Source of the DNA: an uncultured Dysgonomonas sp.
GTDB lineage: Bacteria > Bacteroidota > Bacteroidia > Bacteroidales > Dysgonomonadaceae
Assembly: GCA_945292135.1 (NCBI GenBank)
Contig: CALYRA010000142.1
Span: 1-5,061 of the forward strand
Reading direction: 5' to 3'
Length of the DNA: 5,061 nucleotides
In this document: positions 1 through 5,061 of the stretch, piece after piece
How the letters are laid out: every line of letters begins with the position of its first letter
Position numbering within the stretch: position 1 is the stretch's first letter
Made by a program: the position numbers and the translations under genes
The notes under the pieces: model-generated
Database searches by the model: none
What the model was told of the DNA's origin: nothing
What the model saw: only the letters and a program-made list of their open reading frames with translations

Positions 1-211
1 ACAATAATTATTTTATAATCAAGCTATTATAAATAAAATATAATTAAAGAATTGGTATTCGGGACATTAAAAAAACAGAGTATTTATGTCATTTAGATTA
101 TTGTTCATTATATAAATAGCGGATTCTTTATACCAACGGTTAAAACAAGAAAAGAATTTATTTGTTATAAGATTAACTAAGTATATTAATAAAAAGTATA
201 AAAAGTCTTTT
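1..211. other. AT-rich intergenic region upstream of lemA
   Basis: This stretch has 40 G or C bases in 211, about 19%, far below the coding regions beside it. No reading frame in it looks like a protein, and I see no tRNA, riboswitch or strong hairpin. All three rightward frames entering from the left edge close within about 32 bases, so at most a few residues of an upstream gene could be present, and that cannot be shown. The most economical reading is a non-coding promoter and leader region for the lemA/TPM operon. Confidence 0.7.
157..189 (+). promoter_or_regulatory. Candidate Bacteroidota-type promoter elements upstream of lemA (weak)
   Basis: Bacteroidota housekeeping promoters carry a -7 box TAnnTTTG and a -33 box TTTG about 19-21 bases upstream of it. 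Two partial readings exist here. TTTATTTG at 157-164 matches five of six fixed positions of the -7 box but lacks a -33 partner. Alternatively, TTTG at 161-164 could be the -33 box with TATATTAA at 182-189 as a poor -7 box, at a spacing of 17, which is too short. The region is so AT-rich that partial matches are expected by chance, so this only marks the likely promoter area. Confidence 0.2.
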
Positions 212-805
212 ATGAAATCAAAAACAGGAATATTACTGGCAATTTTAGCAATAATAGTAATTGCGATAATTTGGGGAGCATCTTCATACAACACTATGGT
301 AAATAAGGATGAGAATGTAAAATCACAATGGGGAAATGTACAAAACGCATATCAACGACGTGCTGATTTAATTCCTAATCTTGTATCTACCGTAAAAGGT
401 TATGCCAATCACGAACAACAAACTCTTATAGGAACTGTCGAGGCTCGCGCGCAAGCTGCCCAACAAATTAAAGTGGATCCCAACGAACTGACAGAAGAGA
501 ATATACGCAAATATCAGGCTACGCAAGGCGATCTCAGCACAGCTCTTGGGCGTTTCTTGATGATAAGAGAAGCTTATCCCGAATTAAAGGCGGATAAACA
601 GTTTACTCAATTGATGGATAATCTGGAAGGTACCGAAAACCGTATTAATGTTCAGCGAAACCAGTTCAACAGTTTAGCCAAAGATTACAATGCTTATGTG
701 CGCGCATTCCCTCGCAACATATTCGCAGGAATATTCGGATTCAAACAGAAAGCGTATTTCGAAGCTGATCCCTCAAGCCAATCGGCTCCTAAAGTTGAAT
801 TTTAA
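212..805 (+). CDS. lemA: LemA family membrane protein
   Basis: A 197-residue protein of the usual LemA length. The N-terminus is a short basic stretch (MKSK) followed by one hydrophobic segment at about residues 6-22. The rest is a predominantly helical soluble domain, expected on the outer face of the inner membrane. Family hallmarks are visible in order: YNTMVNKDENVKSQWGNVQ (26-44), the QRRADLIPNLVSTVKGYA block (48-65), YPELKA (122-127), LEGTENRI (138-145), FNSLAKDYNAYVR (152-164), then FPRN and a GF near the C-terminus. There is no cysteine after the hydrophobic segment, so it is not a lipoprotein. ATG at 212 is the only sensible start, since no upstream in-frame ATG exists and it sits directly before the membrane segment; only an A-rich tract, not a clear Shine-Dalgarno, precedes it. 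The stop lies 9 nt before the TPM gene, implying co-transcription. LemA proteins are widespread but their biochemical activity is undefined; some may have a role in envelope organisation. Confidence 0.93.
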   Translation: MKSKTGILLAILAIIVIAIIWGASSYNTMVNKDENVKSQWGNVQNAYQRRADLIPNLVSTVKGYANHEQQTLIGTVEARAQAAQQIKVDPNELTEENIRKYQATQGDLSTALGRFLMIREAYPELKADKQFTQLMDNLEGTENRINVQRNQFNSLAKDYNAYVRAFPRNIFAGIFGFKQKAYFEADPSSQSAPKVEF

Positions 806-810
806 AAAGG
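804..810 (+). promoter_or_regulatory. Ribosome binding site supporting the GTG start of the TPM gene
   Basis: The purine tract AAAAAGG overlaps the lemA stop codon and ends 4 nt before GTG at 815. The next in-frame ATG (residue 28, near position 896) would remove the whole signal peptide, so this site together with the signal peptide decides for GTG. The overlap suggests translational coupling with lemA. Confidence 0.5.
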
Positions 811-814
811 ATTT

Positions 815-1549
815 GTGAAACGTTACATTACCGTATTATTACTTATTCCTGTTTTTGCAATCTTTCAATTACAAGCGCAGGATATACCCGAACCGATGTC
901 TCCACCATGTCTGGTGAATGACTTTGCTCAAATATTCGATAGTAATGAGCGCGACAATATTGAAAATGTCTTATTAAACTATAACGACAGTACTTCTACG
1001 CAAATTTATGTAATAACGGTAAATGATCTCAATGGTTATGATATATCAGATTACGCAGCTCAATTGGGACAGAAATGGGGTATCGGTCAGAAAGATAAGA
1101 ATAACGGCGTTGTTATATTAATTAAGCCGCGAATAGGGAACAGCCGTGGACAGGTATTTATCGCAAGCGGTTATGGATTGGAGCCTATATTGACTGATGG
1201 ACGTATAGGGCGTATTATTGATGAACAGATGATGCCCTATCTTGCAAATCAAGATTATTATAATGCTACCTTGTCTGCCGTGAACCAAATCAAAGAATAT
1301 CTTTCCGGCGAATTTAAAGCTGATGATAAAGAAGTAAGTCCCGTATCTGCAATTTTAGTTATTATAATATTTATCGCATTTTTTGTTTTCGCTATTTACA
1401 TATCTCATAAGAATGGTGGGAAAGGCGGTCTTGGAGGTGGTTTCTTCGGGGGAGGAAATTCCGGTGGCGGCTCATTCGGCGGTGGCTTCGGCGGCGGCGG
1501 TGGCGGAAGTTTTGGCGGTGGCGGCGCGGGTCGTAGTTTTTGTTTATAA
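815..1549 (+). CDS. TPM-domain protein (YgcG family) with signal peptide, membrane anchor and Gly-rich tail
   Basis: A 244-residue envelope protein starting at GTG. Residues 1-21 form a signal peptide with a basic start (KR), a hydrophobic core and a likely cleavage after LQA, before Q22. Residues about 32-165 are a TPM domain (TLP18.3/Psb32/MOLO-1 family): LVNDFAQIFD at 33-42, the strand TQIYVITVNDL at 62-72, a GQKWGIGQKDKNNGVVILI block at 85-103 and the IASGYGLEPILTD segment at 117-128. A transmembrane segment spans about 177-197 and is followed by basic HK, suggesting a periplasmic TPM domain and a cytoplasmic tail. Residues 201-240 are low complexity, 27 of 40 being glycine, and the protein ends GRSFCL. 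This architecture is standard for the family, which often neighbours lemA, as here. Plant TLP18.3 acts in photosystem II repair and has reported phosphatase activity; the bacterial function is not settled, so no enzymatic role is claimed. Confidence 0.92.
   Translation: MKRYITVLLLIPVFAIFQLQAQDIPEPMSPPCLVNDFAQIFDSNERDNIENVLLNYNDSTSTQIYVITVNDLNGYDISDYAAQLGQKWGIGQKDKNNGVVILIKPRIGNSRGQVFIASGYGLEPILTDGRIGRIIDEQMMPYLANQDYYNATLSAVNQIKEYLSGEFKADDKEVSPVSAILVIIIFIAFFVFAIYISHKNGGKGGLGGGFFGGGNSGGGSFGGGFGGGGGGSFGGGGAGRSFCL
1415..1531 (+). repeat. Low-complexity GGN-type tract encoding the Gly-rich tail
   Basis: This in-frame, G-rich tract encodes residues 201-239 of the TPM protein as irregular runs of 2 to 6 glycines separated by F, S, N, L or K. 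The codons are mixed (GGT, GGC, GGA, GGG), so it is a degenerate protein-level repeat rather than a perfect DNA microsatellite. Its base composition contrasts sharply with the AT-rich surroundings. Similar tails are usual in TPM/YgcG-family proteins. Confidence 0.75.
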
Positions 1550-1569
1550 CTTTTCTTACTATATCATTT

Positions 1570-1604
1570 AAAGAACCTTTATTTATTCAAATTAAAGGTT
1601 TTTT
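1570..1604 (+). terminator. Rho-independent terminator of the lemA/TPM operon
   Basis: AACCTTTA at 1574-1581 pairs perfectly with TAAAGGTT at 1593-1600 around an 11-nt loop. The stem can extend by one G-U and three A-U pairs to 1570/1604. Six consecutive T bases (1599-1604) and then ATTT follow directly on the plus strand. It lies about 20 nt beyond the TPM stop codon, as expected for an intrinsic terminator, although the stem has only two G-C pairs. In the opposite direction the tract is poorer, so rightward termination is the main reading. Confidence 0.7.
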
Positions 1605-1655
1605 ATTTGCAATATATTTTCCACATTACTGTGTATTACTCAATAATTTATTGAA

Positions 1656-1687
1656 CATCCCATACCTGAAATAAGAGATATGGGATG
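1656..1687. terminator. Second convergent stem-loop, probable purL 3' terminator or bidirectional terminator
   Basis: CATCCCATA at 1656-1664 and TATGGGATG at 1679-1687 form a perfect 9-bp stem around a 14-nt loop. It begins 21 nt past the purL stop codon in the purL direction, so it should be the 3' stem-loop of that transcript. However, the T run immediately after the stem (five T at 1691-1695) is on the plus-strand side; the purL side reads TTCAATAAATT, a weak T tract. It may therefore act mainly as a backup stop for the rightward operon, as a bidirectional terminator, or as a 3' end-protecting hairpin for purL mRNA. Confidence 0.6.
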
Positions 1688-1708
1688 CTATTTTTAGTTA
1701 AAATAAAT

Positions 1709-4700
1709 TTAGTCTTTAATTATAGTTTTCTTTATCCATTCACGGGCATTTACAAAAGCCTCCATCCATGGAGTGACATCATCCCGACGATGTTCAAATG
1801 GATAAAAAGCATTTTGCCAAGGGAAAATAGCGCGTTCGGGATGAGGCATGACAGCTAAATGACGTCCATTATCCGATACAACGGCAGCCGTACTGAAGTC
1901 CGAACCATTCGGATTGCCCGGGTATTCATCATATAGGTATTTAGCTGCAATATTATATTTATCTTCTCCTTCAGGCAATGAGAATTTACCTTCTCCATGC
2001 GCTACCCAAACTCCAAGTTTGTTGCCAGATAAAGATGATAACATAACAGATTTATTTTCGGGAATAATTAAACTCAAATATGCGGATTCAAATTTATGTG
2101 AATCATTGTGTAACATAACGGGTTTAAGCTCACGATCGGGATAAATCAAACCTAATTCCATCATCAATTGGCAACCGTTACATACTCCCAAGCTAAGTGT
2201 GTCTTCCCGCTCATAAAATTTACGCAAGGCTTCTTTTGCTTTTTCATTATACATAAAACTTCCTGCCCAGCCTTTGGCGGAACCGAGTACATCTGAATTA
2301 GAAAATCCTCCACAGAAAACGATGAAGTTCACATCTTCAAGCGTTTCACGACCTTCGGCTAAATCCGTCATATGAACATCTTTCACGTCAAACCCGGCAA
2401 GATATAACGTATATGCCATTTCTCTCTCGCCATTCGTCCCTTTTTCACGGATGATTGCCGCCCTGATCCCCGATGGTTTCTTGCGTTCGGGATCAATTGC
2501 AAATTGAGAGTACCGCCCTGTAAAGTCGGTTTTAAATTCAAATTGAAGTGGTTGTATTTTATAATTATCAAAACGTTCTTTAGCTAATTTCTCCCCGCTT
2601 TGCTTACGATCGAGCAAATAGGATGATTCGAACCATACGTCCCGCAAAGCGTCAATATCAAATTCTTTGCGATATGTATCTTTCTGTATTATTAATTTAC
2701 GTTCTTCAATCGGACGCGCGACAATGGCAAAGCCTATGCCATAATCGTCCAAAATCTTTTCTACCAAATGGTGATGTTTGACCTGAATTAGTATACCGGG
2801 ATTCTCAGAAAACAATATCTTTATTAAATCTGAATGATGCAATTTGTCTAAACGCGACTCCAATCCTCCGCGAGGGTTTGAGAAACACATTTCCAACATG
2901 GCGGTAATCATACCTCCTGCCGATATATCGTGTCCGGCAAGGATTAATCCGCGTTCGATTAGCTCTTGCACTGCTGTAAAAGCATTTTTAAAATATTCAG
3001 GATCAGTCACTGTCGGCACTTCTTCTCCGATCGTATTCAGAGTTTGAGCGAACACTGATCCTCCCAACTTGAACGTATCAAACGAAAAATCAATATAATA
3101 GAGATATGTCCCTTTGATATAAGCCAATGTGGGAGATACTATTTTTTTGATATTCTTTACTTCTCCTGCGGCTGAAATAATGACTGTACCGGGTGAATAA
3201 ACTTTCTCTTCTCCATATTTTTGGGTCATTGAAAGGGAGTCCTTGCCTGTAGGAATGTTTATGCCCAATGAACCGGCAAAATCCGAACATGCTTCGACAG
3301 CGCGATATAAACGGGAATCTTCGCCCGGATTCTTACATGGCCACATCCAATTGGCGCTTAATGAAATGCTTTTCAATCCATCTTCGAATGGGGCAAAGAC
3401 TATATTCGTGAGCGATTCGGCAATAGCCAGCACCGAACCGGAAGCGGGATCAACCAAGGCTGCTTGCGGCGCATGTCCGATTGAAGTAGCTATACCCGAA
3501 CGTCCTTGATAATCCAGAGCCATAGCTCCCAAATCACTAAGCGGCAATTGTATTTCTCCTTGCGTTTGCTGGCGGGCAACTTTACCTGTTACGGAACGGT
3601 CAACTTTATTTGTCAACCAGTCTTTACATGCTACGGATTCTATTTGTAAAACTTGCTGAAGATAGATATCTATGTCTTCAATATTATATTCAGGATTTTT
3701 GTAATCTGCATCCTGTGTTTCGTCTTTAATAATAGTGGTTGGTACTTTACCAAAAAAGTCTTCCAGTTTCAGATCAATTGGGGCTTCGCCATTTTCCTTC
3801 GAGAAAACTAATTTCATATCGCCGGTTGTTTCACCGACAACATACATCGGCGAACGTTCACGTTCTGCTATTTTTTTGATATGATCGGTAACTTTTTCGG
3901 GAACAAGTAGTCCCATACGTTCCTGACTTTCATTTCCTATGATTTCCTTTGCTGATAGCGTAGAGTCGCCGACAGGAAGTTTGTCAACATCAATTATTCC
4001 TCCTGTAGCTTCGACCAGTTCGGATAAGCAGTTGAGGTGTCCGCCTGCTCCATGGTCATGTATAGATACTATCGGATTATCATCTGATTCGGCAAGCGCG
4101 CGGATAACATTTGCCGCTCTTTTTTGCATTTCGGGGTTTGCCCGTTGGACTGCGTTTAGTTCGATACCACTCGAATATTGTCCTGTATCTACCGACGATA
4201 CGGCTCCTCCTCCCATACCGATTCGATAGTTGTCGCCGCCGAGCAATACAACCTTTTCTCCTGCTTCAGGGTTACCTTTCAACGCATCGCGTTTATTAGC
4301 ATATCCAATTCCTCCGGCAAGCATTATTACTTTATCAAAGGCGAATTTCTTTTGATTTTCAAAATGCTCAAATGTTAATACTGAACCGCAAATAAGGGGT
4401 TGCCCGAATTTATTACCAAAATCGGAAGCTCCGTTCGAGGCTTTAATTAAAATTTCTTCGGGTGTTTGATATAACCATTTGCGTTCGGTTAATGCTTGCT
4501 CCCATTTTCGTCCTTTTTTTGTACGGGGATATGCTGTCATATATACGGCTGTCCCTGCTAAGGGCAATGATGCCTTGCCTCCTGCCAGACGGTCACGGAT
4601 TTCTCCACCCGATCCTGTCGCAGCTCCATTAAAGGGTTCTACCGTTGTTGGGAAATTATGCGTTTCGGCCTTCAATGAAAGCACGGATTTTATTTTCTTG

Positions 4701-5061
4701 GTTTCAAAATAGCTTGGTTTATCGGCTTCTTTGGGCGCAAATTGTTCGATTTCCGGTCCTGAATTAAATGCTACATTATCTTTATATGCCGATATTAATT
4801 TGTTCGGATTGACTTGGGATGTTTTTTTTATAAGCTTAAATAATGAACTTTCTTTTTCTTCTCCGTCAATTATATATTTTCCATTAAATATTTTATGGCG
4901 GCAATGTTCGGAATTGACTTGAGAAAATCCAAATACTTCGCTATCTGTCAGCTTGCGTCCTATACGTTGACTTACATCATTGAGATAGTTTATTTCATCA
5001 TCACTAAGGGCTAATCCTTCTTTATCGTTATATGCGGCTATATCAACTCTTTCGGTTATAG
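1709..5061 (-). CDS. purL: Phosphoribosylformylglycinamidine (FGAM) synthase, large single-chain type; 5' end outside the window
   Basis: Cytoplasmic enzyme of de novo purine synthesis converting FGAR, glutamine and ATP to FGAM, glutamate, ADP and phosphate. The frame stays open from the stop at 1709-1711 to the window edge, giving 1116 complete codons (numbered here from 5059). The full-length family has about 1230-1300 residues, so the N-terminal PurS-like region is missing from view. Visible parts in order: linker motif FGFSQVNSEHCRHKIFNG (43-60); first synthase domain with ETHNFP (132-137), GAATGSGGEIRD (145-156), MGGGAVSS (282-289), HDHGAGG (334-340) and GNESQERMG (375-383); second synthase-like domain with PTGKDSLSM (603-611) and AGHDISAGG (708-716); and a class I glutaminase domain from about 864. 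The catalytic triad is intact: Cys960 in GVCNGCQ (codon 2180-2182), His1073 and Glu1075 in MPHPERA. No frameshift or internal stop is seen. A GTG at 4682-4684 is an internal valine, not the start. It is convergent with the TPM gene, and its promoter lies outside the window. Confidence 0.97.
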   Translation of the reverse strand, partial: ITERVDIAAYNDKEGLALSDDEINYLNDVSQRIGRKLTDSEVFGFSQVNSEHCRHKIFNGKYIIDGEEKESSLFKLIKKTSQVNPNKLISAYKDNVAFNSGPEIEQFAPKEADKPSYFETKKIKSVLSLKAETHNFPTTVEPFNGAATGSGGEIRDRLAGGKASLPLAGTAVYMTAYPRTKKGRKWEQALTERKWLYQTPEEILIKASNGASDFGNKFGQPLICGSVLTFEHFENQKKFAFDKVIMLAGGIGYANKRDALKGNPEAGEKVVLLGGDNYRIGMGGGAVSSVDTGQYSSGIELNAVQRANPEMQKRAANVIRALAESDDNPIVSIHDHGAGGHLNCLSELVEATGGIIDVDKLPVGDSTLSAKEIIGNESQERMGLLVPEKVTDHIKKIAERERSPMYVVGETTGDMKLVFSKENGEAPIDLKLEDFFGKVPTTIIKDETQDADYKNPEYNIEDIDIYLQQVLQIESVACKDWLTNKVDRSVTGKVARQQTQGEIQLPLSDLGAMALDYQGRSGIATSIGHAPQAALVDPASGSVLAIAESLTNIVFAPFEDGLKSISLSANWMWPCKNPGEDSRLYRAVEACSDFAGSLGINIPTGKDSLSMTQKYGEEKVYSPGTVIISAAGEVKNIKKIVSPTLAYIKGTYLYYIDFSFDTFKLGGSVFAQTLNTIGEEVPTVTDPEYFKNAFTAVQELIERGLILAGHDISAGGMITAMLEMCFSNPRGGLESRLDKLHHSDLIKILFSENPGILIQVKHHHLVEKILDDYGIGFAIVARPIEERKLIIQKDTYRKEFDIDALRDVWFESSYLLDRKQSGEKLAKERFDNYKIQPLQFEFKTDFTGRYSQFAIDPERKKPSGIRAAIIREKGTNGEREMAYTLYLAGFDVKDVHMTDLAEGRETLEDVNFIVFCGGFSNSDVLGSAKGWAGSFMYNEKAKEALRKFYEREDTLSLGVCNGCQLMMELGLIYPDRELKPVMLHNDSHKFESAYLSLIIPENKSVMLSSLSGNKLGVWVAHGEGKFSLPEGEDKYNIAAKYLYDEYPGNPNGSDFSTAAVVSDNGRHLAVMPHPERAIFPWQNAFYPFEHRRDDVTPWMEAFVNAREWIKKTIIKD

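Noticed and set aside
52..136. Inverted pair TTGGTAT (52-58) and ATACCAA (130-136)
   Set aside because: Seven bases over a 71-base gap with no extension of pairing; easily explained by chance in low-complexity sequence.
67..294. 75-codon leftward open frame overlapping the start of lemA
   Set aside because: It is antisense to the well-supported lemA N-terminus and runs through AT-rich non-coding sequence; its composition (I, N, F, K) is what random AT-rich DNA gives, and there is no recognisable domain.
1383..1571. Overlapping rightward frame over the Gly-rich tail (Ala/Val-rich peptide)
   Set aside because: It is an alternate-frame reading of GGN codons, which yields Ala/Val runs automatically; the TPM frame is continuous and matches its family.
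4682..4684. GTG as a start codon for a shorter, 991-residue PurL
   Set aside because: The frame stays open to the window edge, and the upstream 125 codons encode the conserved NSEHCRHK linker motif of FGAM synthase, so the GTG is an internal valine.
1914..4922. Several 60-100 codon open frames on both strands within purL (for example 1914-2144, 3243-3509 and 3939-4229 rightward; 2383-2571 and 3090-3290 leftward)
   Set aside because: They are shadow frames of an intact, conserved purL; none shows a recognisable motif or ribosome binding context.
1709..5061. purL as a truncated or decayed gene
   Set aside because: The missing N-terminus is explained by the window boundary; all visible motifs and the glutaminase Cys-His-Glu triad are intact, with no frameshift.

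Overview
The window is an ordinary chromosomal stretch that looks like Bacteroidota, most likely order Bacteroidales. The evidence is a single-chain (large-type) PurL, an AT-rich genome, weak or absent Shine-Dalgarno sequences, and a LemA/TPM gene pair typical of that phylum. This is inferred from protein character only, and the genus cannot be named from the sequence.

Layout. Positions 1-211 are very AT-rich (40 G+C in 211 bases, about 19%) and hold no supportable gene; they are probably the promoter and leader for the next genes. A two-gene operon runs rightward. A LemA-family membrane protein (212-805) is followed after 9 nt by a GTG-started, secreted, membrane-anchored TPM-domain protein with a long glycine-rich tail (815-1549). 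Positions 1550-1708 form a convergent intergenic region with two stem-loops, one a good rightward terminator for the operon. The rest of the window (1709-5061) is read leftward and is purL, encoding phosphoribosylformylglycinamidine (FGAM) synthase. Its stop codon is inside the window, but its 5' end, roughly 115-120 codons by comparison with the usual family length, lies beyond position 5061.

How the genes relate. LemA and the TPM protein are probably co-transcribed and act at the inner membrane/periplasm; their biochemical role is poorly defined. PurL is a cytoplasmic housekeeping enzyme of de novo purine synthesis. It is transcribed convergently and nothing in the sequence links it functionally to the operon. 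I see no mobile element, CRISPR array, RNA gene or sign of horizontal transfer, and no convincing undescribed system. The most open biology is the LemA/TPM pair and its glycine-rich tail.
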